Shown here one piece after another: positions 42,691 through 53,870 of a DNA stretch of 64,000 bases. The notes beneath the pieces were generated by a model, which did no database searches, was not told the DNA's origin, and worked only from the letters and a program-made list of their open reading frames with translations. The stretch spans positions 34,234,501 to 34,298,500 of the forward strand of contig NC_091245.1 in assembly GCF_042477335.2 (NCBI RefSeq), given 5' to 3'. Position numbers and translations under genes: made by a program. The DNA comes from Ovis canadensis. Taxonomy: Eukaryota > Chordata > Mammalia > Artiodactyla > Bovidae. Every line of letters starts with the position of its first letter. Positions within the stretch are counted from its first letter, which is position 1.

Positions 42691-44001
42691 TATGCAAAAT
42701 ATGATTCTCAGATTTGAATATGTCTCAGATCTGGATTTCTTCCCTTTATTGTCTTCCTTCTCCTCCTGACAATGTTTCAGATAAATGAGGAGGGGGATAG
42801 GGGGAGAGTTACTCTTTTTGCAGCACTTTTTTTGTTTGTTTCCCATTCCAAAATATCTATTCCAGATCTGGACTGTCAATCCTGTGCCCTTCTTTATCTT
42901 CACCCTTCTTGCTCGCTATAGTCCCTCTCACCCAACTAGGCTCAAAGAGGCAGAGGGAAGAAGGAGGGGATTAGGGCCATGGCAAGAAGTTTGAGGATAA
43001 AGATAAATCCAGTGCTCCTTTCCCAGCCTTCACTGAGGACCTGCTGTCTCTAGCTCTGCCAGGGCATTTGGGATCATGGGTGGGAGGTGGGGAGATGTGG
43101 AAGGGAGATGAGGACGATCACACTCAGATCGTCTCCTGGCTCATTTGATGAGGTAAAATGGAAACAGGTCCTTAACAGTAAAATCAGTTAAGGTCAAGAT
43201 CTTACTGTAAAGAGGCAAAAAGCCCCTAAGGAGCTGAGAAACAGGAAAAAGGTAAAACACCATAAAGAAGGTGAGTCCAGCACTGGACCCTCCCTCTCTC
43301 CTCCCTTTTCAGATTCTTGGCATTTCTGCAATAAATACCTTTAAGCATCTGTTGCATATCAGACCATTCTTTTACATACATGGTCTTATACAATCCTTGA
43401 AACAAGACCAAAAGCTAAGAATTGTGAATACGGTGTTTCAGATGAAGGGGACTGAGATGCCTAGAGACGTGCTCAAGATCATACCACTATTAAAAGAAGG
43501 AAACAGCTCGGAACCCCCATTCACCCAGCTCCAAAGCATCTGCTTTTTCCATTCTGCTCTACTATTTCCCTGAATGTACGTGGAAGGGTGCCATGAGCTT
43601 TATCTGGCTGCATCACATTGCATGCATTTTTAGTATTTGTGAGCACATGTCAACAGGCATGTTGACGTGCCTGCTAGGTGAGTCGTAATGATTGCATTTT
43701 GAGTGCTAACTGCATTTTTTGCTGGCAAAGCCTGCCTCAAGGAAAACAGGAAAGGGAGCACACAAGCCCACTGCGCAGGAGGCCAGGCACATGGTGAGGC
43801 TAGTCCTTGAACACGCCAATGGGAAGTGGCTCTGGGGGCCCCAGTGGAAGTTTACTTTGCTGGGGCAGGAGGTGGGGTTTGGGGTGGGGTGGGAAGCTGA
43901 GTTGTTCCATGACTATTCTATTTCCAGAGCACAGTTCATTTCCCATTCTTTTTTTTTTTTTAAGGAGCTAATATTTGTTTGGCACTCATTAGGGGCCAGG
44001 T
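42691..44001. other. Gene-free stretch
   Basis: Contains an antisense MIR-like patch at about 43,310-43,540 (AAATACCTTTAAGCATCTGT, GATGAAGGGGACTGAGATGC) and an 11-T run near 43,952. No gene is supported. Confidence 0.45.
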
Positions 44002-44203
44002 GGGCATCCCTGGAGGCTCAGATGGTAAAGAACCCTCCTGCAATGCAGGAGACCTGGGTTTGATCCCTGGGTTGGGAAGATCCCCTGGAGAAGGGAATGG
44101 CTACCCACTCCAGTATTCTTGCTTGGAGAATTCCATGGACAGAGGAGCCTGGAGGGCTACAGTCAATGGGGTCGCAAAGAGTTGGACATGACTGAGCAAC
44201 TAA
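44002..44203 (+). mobile_element. Bov-tA SINE
   Basis: Well-preserved sense Bov-tA: CATCCCTGGAGGCTCAGATG, GGTTTGATCCCTGGGTTGGG, CTCCAGTATTCTTGCTTGGA and TTGGACATGACTGAGCAACT. Confidence 0.95.
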
Positions 44204-45170
44204 CATTTCACATTTCTGGGCTAGGCATGGTACTGGGCACTTTACATCTGTGATATCATTGGACTCCCACAAACCCTGCCAAGGGCCTCCATTAGTGCCC
44301 TGTGTGGCCCAGGAGACAAATTCAGGAAGTTGGGGCCATCTCCCCAAGATCACTCAGTTGGTGTGGAGCAGAGCAGGGGCTCCTGCCCAGTGCTGTCCAA
44401 ACAGCAGGTTACACTGACATTTTAAGGTTATCAGCGGCACATTTTATTCTTCAATGAAGTTATAAATGATCTCTAATTCATGAACCAGGATGCTGGCATG
44501 CTGACTGCCCCTGCTCTTTCAGAGAAAGAAGTGCTTTATCTTTTCATTCTTGAGTAATTGGGCTATTTTGTCCTAGAGATATAAATCTTCACCCCAGGTC
44601 ACTTAAGTGTGATGTCTGGAGGTACAACAATGGCCACCCTTGCTTGTTTGGCCCTTTCTCTGTCTTTTTCCCCTAAGGCACTGGCCTCCTTTAAAGACTG
44701 TTCCCTGCCATCACCATAGTTTTGTGGTTGCTGAGGCAGCATTAGCCATGACCAGGACCTGTGGCCTGGACAATCCTGTGGTCAGAGAGAGCTGGCGTGG
44801 CCAGGGTCCAAAAGGGACCTTTGAGATTTGTGATGGGCTCTAGTGGTCTTCCAAAGCCCCCAGCCCCACTCAGCAGTGCCCCTCATAGAAAGCAGATATC
44901 CTCAGTGTCACATTTGAACATTTAAGATAAGCATTTGGGCCACCAGCCCCCTTTTAGAGTAAATGACAATTTTGAATACCTGAACGATATTGATTAATAC
45001 CTTAATGGTCTTCATATTTTGCACTGGGCACACAGATTAACCAGATCTTCCAGAAGCAAGATGAATAATAAAGATGAAAGTCCTTGAAATCCTAGAACCT
45101 TCAAATCTTTTTCAAGGCTCATAAAAGCAGAGAGCAGTGGGGAGGGAGAATGGGGTAGAAGGAGCTCTGA
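44204..45170. other. Gene-free stretch
   Basis: An antisense MIR-like patch adjoins the SINE (ACTGGGCACTTTACATCTGT, GATCACTCAGTTGGTG, to about 44,390). The rest is unassigned. Confidence 0.45.
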
Positions 45171-45330
45171 ACACAGGCTGTGACAGGAAAAGCCTGGATT
45201 CCAGCTGTGTGATGTTGGGTACACTCCACTCACCTCTCTGAACCCCACTTTTCTTTTCTGCCATTTGGCAATGGCAATGCTGTCCCTTCCCTGCTCCCAG
45301 CTCCAGGTGCCTGCTGTGAGAATTAGAAAA
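45165..45330 (+). repeat. MIR SINE fragment
   Basis: AAGCCTGGATTCCAGCTGTG, CACTCACCTCTCTGAACCCC and CTGCTGTGAGAATTAG, interrupted downstream by a Bov-tA piece. Confidence 0.55.
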
Positions 45331-45332
45331 GA

Positions 45333-45472
45333 ATATGTTCCTGGAGGCAGGCATAGCAACCCACTCCAGTATTCTTGCCTGGAGAATCCCCATGGACAGA
45401 GGAACCTGGCAGGCTGTAGTCCATAGGGTTGCAAAGAGTTGGACACGACTGAGCAACTAAGCACAGCACAGC
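45333..45472 (+). mobile_element. 5'-truncated Bov-tA SINE
   Basis: Starts within the second half: GCAACCCACTCCAGTATTCT, TGGCAGGCTGTAGTCCATAG and CACGACTGAGCAACTAAGCA, with an ACAGC-rich tail. The tRNA half is missing. Confidence 0.92.
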
Positions 45473-45780
45473 ATGTTTATGGTTTGGGGGTAGGGTCCTA
45501 ATATGGAGAGGGTGCTGAGACAAAAGTCAGGAGGCCTGAACTATCCTGTAGATCTTCCCTAGACTTTGTATCTCCATTTTCTGGGTCTCCGTTTCTGTAG
45601 AATGAAGGATTTAGAGTAAGTTTTATTTCCTCTGGGTTCCCCTTTGATCTAACATGCCATGATTCCTATCTCTAAGTGGAGGATTAACTCTTAAGAGATG
45701 AATGGAGCTTTAGTATTCAGCTGTTCAACAATCGTTTCATTAAAGGCCAACCATGTGTCAGGCATAGCGCTAGGTGATGA

Positions 45781-45988
45781 GTGTGTGTGTGTTAGTTGCT
45801 CAGTCATGTCTGACTCTTTGTGACCCCAAGGACTGTAGCCGGCCAGGCTCCTGTGTCCATGGGATTTTCCAGGCAAGAATACTGAAATGGGTTGCCATTC
45901 CCTTCTCCAGCAGATCTTCACAACCCAGGTATCGAACTAGGGTTTCCTGCATTGCAGGCAGACTCTTTACCATCTGAGCCACCAGGTA
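45781..45988 (-). mobile_element. Bov-tA SINE
   Basis: Antisense: a TG tail, GTTAGTTGCTCAGTCATGTC, GGCAAGAATACTGAAATGGG, the tRNA-like AACCCAGGTATCGAACTAGG box and CATCTGAGCCACCAGG. Confidence 0.93.
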
Positions 45989-46029
45989 ATGGGGATGGAG
46001 TGACAAACAAAACAGATACAGCCCCTCCC

Positions 46030-46640
46030 TTCTTGTCTAATATGAGATAGTTGGGGGAGCTTCCTCATCTCAGATAGTTGAAAAAGTGCCAGGGCTCCAA
46101 GGGGAACACTGTTAGCTGAAAGAGCAGCGTAATAGAGGTAGGAGATGGGCAGATAGTCATTGAATCAATAAATCAATGCAAGCACCTTAGTGAAGCTCTT
46201 GGGGTGGAGTCGAGGAGCAGCTCCTTGGAGTCAGGAAAGGCTGTGGGTGCTCCATCCAAAGGCGTGTGTAATTGCTAAATAGTTTGTTTGTTGAGACACC
46301 TGAGAACAGGAGGATCTGCTCCTACCTGCCTGGTTCCCAAGGGGGCCATTTACTGGGAACAAGGAACAAGGACAGCTTCCCATGCCCTGACTTTTCCCCA
46401 GAGGTGGAGCCAGTGCAGATGCTGCAACCCAAGGGAAAAGAGAGGAGTGGCCAGAGCAAAAAGGCAGCGTTAGGATGACATTTGGGTCAAGTCCAGAAGA
46501 TCCCTTGAAGTTATGGAGTTTCATCTATATCCCTTTTGAAAGAGAACCTGGGTCCAGTTGGTGCCTAAAGCTACATGAGAGCTGGCTCTAGAGCCACGGT
46601 CAGGCGGCTGTCTGGGGAGATGGAAAAAAACCTGGGCTTA
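46030..46640. other. Gene-free stretch
   Basis: Unassigned sequence, with a weak unnamed LINE-like patch at 46,050-46,260 (TTCCTCATCTCAGATAGTTG, AGTCGAGGAGCAGCTCCTTG). No gene is supported. Confidence 0.4.
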
Positions 46641-46830
46641 GGAGCTGGAGATTAACTTGGGTTTGAAGGCTGTGGAACTTTGAGCAAGTCACTTAACCTC
46701 TCTGAACAAGCTTCCTCATGTGTTAAGCAGACATCATAATGTTGTCCTCTCTAAGGTGTCATGAGATATAAGCTGTCTCAGGCACCTAAAATTGGTCCCT
46801 GTGACTAACTATAGGTTTGATGATTGGTAT
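46640..46830 (+). repeat. MIR SINE
   Basis: GGAGATTAACTTGGGTTTGA, AGCAAGTCACTTAACCTCTC and GCTTCCTCATGTGTTAAGC in MIR order. Confidence 0.7.
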
Positions 46831-46979
46831 TCATAAATATTCCATTATCAGAACCCAGAATGTGTTTCTGTAAAATGTGGAGAGGCAGTGCTAAGAACAA
46901 CTTCAATAAGACAACTTAGAAGGAGGTTGTATTATCTTCAATATAAGTAAAATAGTGAAACAAGATGGGACTTGGAAGA

Positions 46980-47090
46980 ATTTATCTCTAGCTCAATTCA
47001 CCCACTAACCAGCTATTTGACCTAAGATAGGTATTTTTGCCTTCTTTGAGACTTGGTTTTCTCCTCTGTTAAATGGAGATGGTCTTCATG
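46980..47090 (+). repeat. MIR SINE fragment
   Basis: CCACTAACCAGCTATTTGAC, GAGACTTGGTTTTCTCCTCT and GTTAAATGGAGATGG. Confidence 0.6.
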
Positions 47091-47430
47091 CTCAACATTT
47101 TCTCATCCATCCATTAAATTTTTATTGAATGCCTGTTATGAGCCATGCCATTCTTGGTGCTGAGGACACCGTCCCTGACCCTAAGGAGCTCACCATCTAG
47201 TGGGAGAGACTGTTAAACAGGTACTTACAAGAGAGTGTAGTCAGGCTTAGTCCTGTTTGAGTGGACAAGGAGGGCTTCCTGGAGGAGGTGACATCTAGCT
47301 GAGAGCTGAAGGATAAATAGTATTTAACCATATAAAAGTAGGAAAGGAAGTGAGGAGCTGGGAAGGGCATTCCAGGAAGAAGGAATTGCATATGCAAAGG
47401 CCAGGAGATCAGTGGAAACAGCAGATGTGA
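47090..47430 (+). repeat. Ancient LINE-like repeat remnant
   Basis: A well-preserved copy: GCCTGTTATGAGCCATGCCA, AAGGAGCTCACCATCTAGTG, GGCTTCCTGGAGGAGGTGAC and GGCATTCCAGGAAGAAGGAA, then GCATATGCAAAGGCC. It serves as the reference for the other copies. Confidence 0.6.
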
Positions 47431-47530
47431 TAATGTGACTAGCTGAGTCTGCCTTTCCTCAGTGCGGACTCTAAAAAGGCAGTGGGAGACCACTGAGAGA
47501 TTTTAAACAAGAGAATTGGAATAACATAGT

Positions 47531-47685
47531 TCACTTTCACTTTCAGGTATTGGAGAAGGAAATGGCAACCCACTCCAGTATTCTTGCCTGGAGAATCCCA
47601 GGGGCGGGAGAGCAGGGTGGGCTGCCGTCTATGGGGTCGCACAGAGTCGGACACGACTGAAGCGACTTAGCAGTAGCAGCAGCAG
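47531..47685 (+). mobile_element. Partial BovA2/ART2A SINE
   Basis: Only the second monomer and tail: TTGGAGAAGGAAATGGCAAC, GTCTATGGGGTCGCACAGAG and GAAGCGACTTAGCAGTAGCA. The retained CpGs suggest a young insertion. Confidence 0.93.
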
Positions 47686-47699
47686 TCACATTTGCACTT

Positions 47700-48180
47700 T
47701 AGAAAGAGCACTCGGGATTGAACGCACATGTGTCAAGCTTTATTGTGGACACATAATCATTATTGGGATAAGCTGATTCTTTCCTCCTCCTTTCCCTGAC
47801 CACAGAAGATGGCTCACAGGAGATGAAATCGCCCTGATGCGCATGCCTGGTGTAGGGTCTGGCACACAGCAGCCGTCCAGTTATAATCCCCCCTTTGAAA
47901 GAACAGTCCCTGAAAGCATGATCCCCAGCATGAAGTGCAGGTTGGGGCAAGAAGGCTGAGGGTGTGGCTGCTTGCATTTTCTGGCTGGTGTTCTGGTAGA
48001 GCCCACAGGATCTAGGTCAAAGGAAGTTCTCCAGACAGTTCAGTCTTAACCAGTCATCTGAGGTTTCAGGGAGGGCAGATGAAGGTCAGAATATCTCCCC
48101 TATTTCGGGAGACCTCTGCTCCCCAGGATCCTGGTCTTGAAAACTTACCAGACATGAGCCATCCTGTTAATTTGTCCAAG
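47700..48180. other. Gene-free stretch, nothing recognised
   Basis: No supportable frame or named repeat, except a short MIR-like end at about 48,170-48,220 (CCTCATCTGTAAAATGGGTA). Confidence 0.45.
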
Positions 48181-48299
48181 TCCGCTTCCTCATCTGTAAA
48201 ATGGGTATGAAGTTACCTGCACTGTCAACCACAGTGGGGGTGGAGGATTGGTGGTGGTTGTGCAGACTGGAAGAAGTATGTGAACCACAAACAACAAAG

Positions 48300-48480
48300 T
48301 AATACAATAGATTCCACTCATTAATAGCTACCATGGGCCAGACCTTGTTCTATGAAGCTGGTGTTATCTTTATCCCTATTTTACAGATAAAGAAAGTGGA
48401 GTTATGCACTCCAGAAATTATGCAAATCATTCAGTGGCAGAAAGTAAGTGGCTGTAGCCAGAGACCTGATGTTTTAAACA
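48300..48480 (-). repeat. MIR SINE, antisense
   Basis: AATAGCTACCATGGGCCAGA, TCTTTATCCCTATTTTACAG, ATAAAGAAAGTGGAGTTATG and GTGGCAGAAAGTAAGTGGCT are reversed MIR blocks. Confidence 0.65.
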
Positions 48481-48599
48481 CGACACCCTAATACATCAAC
48501 TGCTCCTTGAGCTCTCAGCATGGTGCAGGTACTCCAGAAATGAGTGCAGAGAGATGAAAGGAAGAAGGAAAAGAGCAGTGTTTGAAGCCTGAGAAAGTT

Positions 48600-48815
48600 T
48601 TTTCTAAAGCTTCCTGACCCCACCTCTAACCAACTCCGGGTCTTCTCCCAGACAAGCTCCAGGAAATGGTTCTTTGCCCCGTATTAAAATGATCTATTTG
48701 TTACCTGGCTGACTCACTAAGCTAGAACTGATGAGAGCAGGTTCTGTGTCTGGGTCATGGTGATCTCCCGGGCCTAGCACAGTGCCTGGCACTCAGTAAA
48801 TATGTGTGAGTAAAT
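48600..48815 (+). repeat. L2 LINE 3' tail
   Basis: GAGCAGGTTCTGTGTCTGGG, GCCTAGCACAGTGCCTGGCA and CTCAGTAAATATGTGTGAGT fit the L2 3' end. Confidence 0.6.
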
Positions 48816-49901
48816 TCTATTTGAAGGGGTTTTTGCCCAAGCTTTCCTCTCGGCCAAGAGGTCTAAAACTGAGGAGCCAGGCTTCTGAGAAAGTCCCCCA
48901 AAACCCTGGGCACATGAGGATGGAGGGCCAGTGGCCAGTGACAGTGTGCCACCCCCAGGGCAAGCCTGACACTGGACTCCCACACCCCCTCATTGCTGGA
49001 TGGACCCAGGTGGCCGGGTAACTCATCCCATTCTGCTCACCTTCCCCTTAGGACCTGATGCTGGCCCGCCCTGCACAGAGCAAGGAGCCCAGGTGTCCCC
49101 TGAGGAACCCTAAGGGTTTGCTGGGTAGCCCTTGGTGCACAAGCCGGTGTACTGTGCCTGGTGGCTTGAGTTGGGTCTACCTGACTGATGGCTCGTCCAC
49201 GAGTAGCCTGCGAACCAGAACGATCCTCAGGCACATTGAGCAACCGGCTTCCCTTTCTCGCCCGAGGCGGGAGCTGGGCCAGGGAAAGTGAAGAAACCTG
49301 TTCTGGGCCTCCGCTGGGGTGGGCGTGGGCGGGGCCCTGCCGGGAAAGGAGCCGCTGGACCAGTTTCCTTGGCTCCTGGACCGGATGCAGCCCCGTGACT
49401 AGGGCGGAGGCTGGAGAAATACGTGCCCTGGGCGCACCTGTGTGTCCTCTGGGCCAACACTGGCTTTGGCAATGATAAGACTAAGGGCTCTAGGTCAGCG
49501 GTCGCCGGGCGTGCGACTTCCGGCTGCTAAATTAGGCGAGCGGGCGCGGCAGCAGCGAATCAGCTGATAGGTAGAACTGGAAGAGGCTTTGGACATCCTG
49601 TAGGTAGGTAAAGAAAAAGGAGGGGAGGGGCGGCGCCCAGAAACAGCTAGGTCATCGCACCACTGTCTGTAGTTGCAAACGCGCCTTTTGCGCTTTATCC
49701 TTGCCCCCTGCCAGGGGCAGGAAGGTTGGATGGAAGGAACCAGGGACAGAACTGTATTGGAATTCAGTCCCATCTACCGGCTTTTGTGTTCTGGAGCAGT
49801 TAACTTCCCCTGCCTACCAGAGTACGGGATCCTGCTCAAAGCGTGGTGTGAGGAGTCATGAAACCGCATAGGAACGATGCCTAGCACCTGAGTAGTGGAG
49901 T

Positions 49902-50096
49902 AGTGGAGTTGCTCAGTCGTGTCCGACTCTTTGCGACCCATGGACTATTGCCTACCAGACTCCTCCGTCCATGGGATTTTCCAGGCAAGGGTACTGGAGT
50001 GGGTTGCCATTTCCTTCTCCAGGGGATCTTCCCGACCCAGGGCTCGAACCTGGGTCTCCCGCATTGTAGACAGACGCTTTACCGTCTGAGCCACGA
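49902..50096 (-). mobile_element. Young Bov-tA SINE inside the CpG-rich block
   Basis: Antisense Bov-tA with many intact CpGs: GCTCAGTCGTGTCCGACTCT, CTTCCCGACCCAGGGCTCGA, GGTCTCCCGCATTGTAGACA and TACCGTCTGAGCCACG. CpG retention indicates recent insertion, low germline methylation at this place, or both. Confidence 0.93.
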
Positions 50097-50714
50097 TAAA
50101 ACGGGGTTCCCTTTCTGTTTGTTTCAGACCCAGGTCTCACTCCCAGCCCGGAAGGTGCGCCCCAGAGGCCACCCTAGGACCGTAGGATCTGGGTGGCAGG
50201 AGTCCTGGTTTGATAATAACTCCAGAATCAACCTCTTTGACAAGTTATCGGACAGGGCGGGACGTGTGGAAGGATTCCGAAGGCTGCCTTTAGGTCCTGT
50301 TTCTGTGATCCTAGGAGGGCATTCCAATGCGTTCTTTGATTCGCGTTATTTATTTATTCACAGATTCCTATCAGGAGAACCGCTTTGTACTGCCTCCCCC
50401 GGCGACGTTCCCGGCCCGCCAACGTTTCTTTCGTCCATACAAGGCCAGCTTCCACCCGCTGCTTTTGTGTAAATAAAGCCTGGCGTTCTGCCTGCAGGTT
50501 GCAGCCAGAAGCCGGCCGGTGGGGGAAGGGTTCGGAACCGGTACGACCGCCTCAGCCGGGCCGGGAGAGGCCGAGAGCCGGCCACGCTCAGCCGTCGCGC
50601 GGGGGCGGCACTCCGGGCCCCTCAGAACGAGCCGAGCGGAGAAACCTAGCACGTGAAAGTCCCCACCCACCTGCACCCTCTTCCGTGGGTCACCCCGCGC
50701 GTGACAGGCCCTTG

Positions 50715-50880
50715 ACAAGTATCGTCCTGAATTCTCCCCGCGACCCTGGGAGTATCCTCTCCATTTTATAGACGAGAGACTGAGGCTCACCAAGTGTAAG
50801 TGGCTTGACCGAGGTGCCATAGGCGAAAAAAGTGGCAAACCAAGAAATTCTAACCGAGTATAGCTGGCTGCAAAACCACC
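50715..50880 (-). repeat. MIR SINE, antisense
   Basis: TATCCTCTCCATTTTATAGA, CGAGAGACTGAGGCTCACCA and AGTGGCTTGACCGAGGTGCC form a reversed MIR core, with unusually many CpGs for so old an element. Confidence 0.65.
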
Positions 50881-51194
50881 CCACCGGTCACCAGCGAGAC
50901 TGTAAAAGTCTTAAAGGAGAAGAAAAAAAAATACACGAATCAGATTAACAGATCGTAGGGAGTTGAAAGGGCCTTCCAGAGCTGCTGGTATTTCAAACAA
51001 GTGGACTCGAAGCACAGGAAAAGTAACAAGACTACTTTTCCTCGGTGACCAATCATATTCTTTTTTTTAAATTAAATATATATTTATTAAAATAGATTAC
51101 GATGGAGAAGAATATAATTTTAAAATAATGATAGCTGAAAACAGAAGACTTAAATGTCAGGCTGTTTCCACCTCGCACACCTTTCGTTCGATTG

Positions 51195-51330
51195 CACACA
51201 CATTCTTGACCTGAAGTACACAAACAGGCAAACTGAGGCCCGAAACCAGTCCCACTGAGAGCGAGAGGCGGAGTGGGAGGAGAACCGAGATTTCCGGGCT
51301 CTCGGCCTGGGGTGTTTTCGGCTGGGGGCG
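51195..51330 (-). repeat. MIR-like fragment, antisense
   Basis: AAACAGGCAAACTGAGGCCC, then GAGGCGGAGTGGGAGGAGAA and CCGAGATTTCCGGGCTC, resembles a reversed MIR at the edge of the CpG-dense part. Confidence 0.5.
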
Positions 51331-51769
51331 GGGGTCCTGTTTGTAAACAGGTGTCCTCGGATAGCCACTGCCGATTTTTGTCACTCCGCCAACCGAAGAA
51401 ACGATTCTGAGTAATCGCGAGCAGTCAGCGCAGCTGGGGCTAAAAGCGAAAGGGACGCGCGCGCGACAGGCCCGGGAGGGCGACGGGTAAAGCGCGCAGG
51501 CGGGGCCGCAGCCGGGGTTCCCGCGGGGCGAGCGTGCGGTAGGCGTGCTCCGGGACAGTTCTCGACGGCCCCGCCCCGCGCAGGCGCGGACGCTGCAGGC
51601 CCCGCCCCTGCTCCCAGCCCTGGGGACCCATCCCGGACCTGAGAATCCCGGTCCCAAACCCCTCCTCCCAACAGGGGCTAAAAGGTGCAGGGGGCTTTTG
51701 ATCAGCCCGTCCAGCTTCAGGTCCTGGGACCGGCGGCCCTGTCCTTGCCCGTGGAAACAGTCAGGTTCT

Positions 51770-51945
51770 TAGGCTTGACCTTAAATCCGCCCCTGGTATT
51801 TGCTAACACTAAGGTCTTAAGAAAATTACCTAAACTCTCTCTCAGTTTCTGCATCTGTAAAATGGGAGTTAGCGAGTCTTACCTCATGTAATTGCTGTGA
51901 GAAGTAAATGTGTACCTAGCTGTAAAGGTCTAGAACATTAAAAAG
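51770..51945 (+). repeat. MIR SINE
   Basis: AAATTACCTAAACTCTCTCT, CAGTTTCTGCATCTGTAAAA, TGGGAGTTAGCGAGTCTTAC and CTCATGTAATTGCTGTGAG. Confidence 0.75.
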
Positions 51946-52154
51946 AAAAAAACAAATGCTGTTTTACTGTTATTGCTAGGCGGGCCTGGGTGGGACTCTC
52001 AGGCCAATTCAGAACTGGATGACCTGGGCAGATGGACTTTCTTAGTTCCCCCACCTGGAAAAGAGAGCTTCATTGCAATTGCCGTCACAGGGTGGGGATG
52101 AGGACAGACGGCCCTCCCCAGCATCTGGCAAGACTACACGCGGTTATGTTTGCA

Positions 52155-52360
52155 ACTCTTATTATTTGCCATCATTGTCTTAAGCATTTTGCACTTATGA
52201 GTGCCTTTCATCCTACACAATTGCAGTATGACAGAGATATTACTATTTTCCATTTCACAAATAGGAAACTGAGACAGAGAGGTTAAATGATTATCTAAGG
52301 TCACTCAGCTACTAAGTAGGATTTGCACAGAGCGGCAAAATCTGGCTTCCTATTCCGTGT
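52155..52360 (-). repeat. MIR SINE, antisense
   Basis: CATTGTCTTAAGCATTTTGC, TTACTATTTTCCATTTCACA, AATAGGAAACTGAGACAGAG and GGTCACTCAGCTACTAAGTA, a near-complete reversed MIR. Confidence 0.75.
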
Positions 52361-53123
52361 TCCTAACTCCCACCAGATGTAGGAGGCAGGGTCTGGGGAT
52401 GCAGACAGGAATAATGATGGCACACAGCCATCTCCTCAACAAAGGGCAAGATCTCCTTTCTTAGTTTGCCCGCCTTCCTTGCGTATTCTTAAGCATTGTA
52501 GGCACTTGATCATGTTTTACATGTGCATTGTGTGCGCCTGGGACAGGGAGGTAATTGACATTGTGAATGTCCCTCTTCCCCTATTTTTGTGGTCTAGTTA
52601 CAAGTCTTTACTTGGAGGGTGGACATTAGATGTTTTAGGTGATGGAGAACTTAGTGTCTAGTAGGTACTCCCGGTACCTGAGTTCCTCCTTCCCTGTACT
52701 TAGCGAATGCACTAAGGCTTAGACCTTTAAATAATAATGATTGCTTCTGCCTCTGAAAATTACTGTCTGTGCTGTGGGGTTCCCAGAACTGAGGATGAAC
52801 TTACTGTATTTATCACTTAATCATTTCCAAAACAGCTTATGACTACGACATCTTTAATCAAAGGTGCAGAATTCTCCCTCTCCAAGCCTCCCTCTTTGGG
52901 GCGCCTGTGATAACTCTTGCTGTAAATGACTAAAGCTATTAAATATAGAATGTAGATCTTCCTGCGATGCAAGTTTAAGCTGTCGTTATATTCATTGCTT
53001 AAATGTTATGATCGTTTCAAGCTTGCCTTTTGCATATGAAGCCTTGAGTTAAATGTGGAAAGTAAGGGGGGAAAGTGCTTAACGGTTGGAAATAAAAGCA
53101 TGCAGTGGATAGGTTTCCAGAGT
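52361..53123. other. Gene-free stretch, nothing recognised
   Basis: Ordinary AT-leaning sequence with only short frames. Confidence 0.45.
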
Positions 53124-53143
53124 AAAAAAAAAAAAAAAAAAAA
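53124..53143 (+). repeat. Poly-A tract (20 A)
   Basis: A pure A-run without an identifiable retroposon body upstream. Confidence 0.9.
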
Positions 53144-53180
53144 GCTTTACATTTTAGAAGATTTGAATCCTGGTCTGGTT

Positions 53181-53224
53181 CCAGGCAGCATGCCCTGAAT
53201 TCCCAGGCAGCATGCCCTAAATTC
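53181..53224. repeat. 22-bp tandem duplication
   Basis: The unit CCAGGCAGCATGCCCTGAAT plus TC occurs twice head to tail, with one mismatch (21 of 22). Confidence 0.95.
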
Positions 53225-53419
53225 CCATCATCCAGCAATGCTGTATTCTGAGGGTTAAACCACCTTTAGACAATGCAATGAGCTGAACTGATGACAAAAC
53301 ATTAAACTGTGAGTTTCTCCTTGAACATGAGATAGCTGTGGAGAGGGTTCAGCAAATGGTAGACACTCAAGGGAAGCCTTTATGATTAGGGGCTGGGATG
53401 CAGAGAGACCACTGAATAT

Positions 53420-53660
53420 TTTCCAGTCAACTGATTTTTATTGAATACCTACTATGTGCTAGATGCTTGTAAGTCCATTATTTCAAATTAATTGCAAAAT
53501 GAACTTGTGAGGAAAACATCATGTTATCGAGGAAGAAATTGACACTCTAAAAAAGTTCGTTAACTTGCCTGTCTCACCAGGGAGTAAGTAGTATAATCTG
53601 AGTTGCAATTTGGGTCTAATCCTAAATTCAGCGGCCAATTCACTGCACCTCTCTTCTTTT
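53420..53660 (-). repeat. MIR SINE, antisense
   Basis: TTATTGAATACCTACTATGT, GCTAGATGCTTGTAAGTCC, TCGAGGAAGAAATTGACACT and AGTAAGTAGTATAATCTGAG in reversed MIR order. Confidence 0.6.
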
Positions 53661-53870
53661 TCCCATATGCCTGGCTGTCAGTCATCTTAGACCTGGAGGC
53701 AAGAATCAGAGGGGACTTTAAGTTGCCCTCAACCGGGGTTTCTCTGCCTCTTTATGAAATCCAGGTCACTGTAGATAAATGCAAAAGCCTTTTCTGAATG
53801 AGTTTCAAATTAAAAATACATATTATGATTCAAAACAAAGCAAAGGGACAGCATTTTCACTTTTTCAGGT

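Larger units (their letters stand above)
49200..51700. promoter_or_regulatory. Orphan CpG-rich block, possible promoter or enhancer
   Basis: Three CpG-dense segments (about 49,230-49,560, 50,385-50,715 and 51,270-51,680) stand out from CpG-poor flanks. They contain an ETS/GABP-type CTTCCGG at 49,517-49,523, GC boxes (GGGGCGGC near 50,605; CCCCGCCCC near 51,570 and 51,603) and an NRF1-like GCGCAGGCGC near 51,580. No open frame shows a known domain. A Bov-tA and antisense MIRs interrupt it. An unannotated lncRNA promoter or a distal JUN-region element is possible. Confidence 0.5.

Noticed and set aside
49903-50472. 189-codon plus-strand frame in the orphan CpG block
   Set aside because: Its first third is antisense Bov-tA and the rest has no domain. 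It is more likely chance than an exonised gene, although the region itself is worth checking for transcripts.
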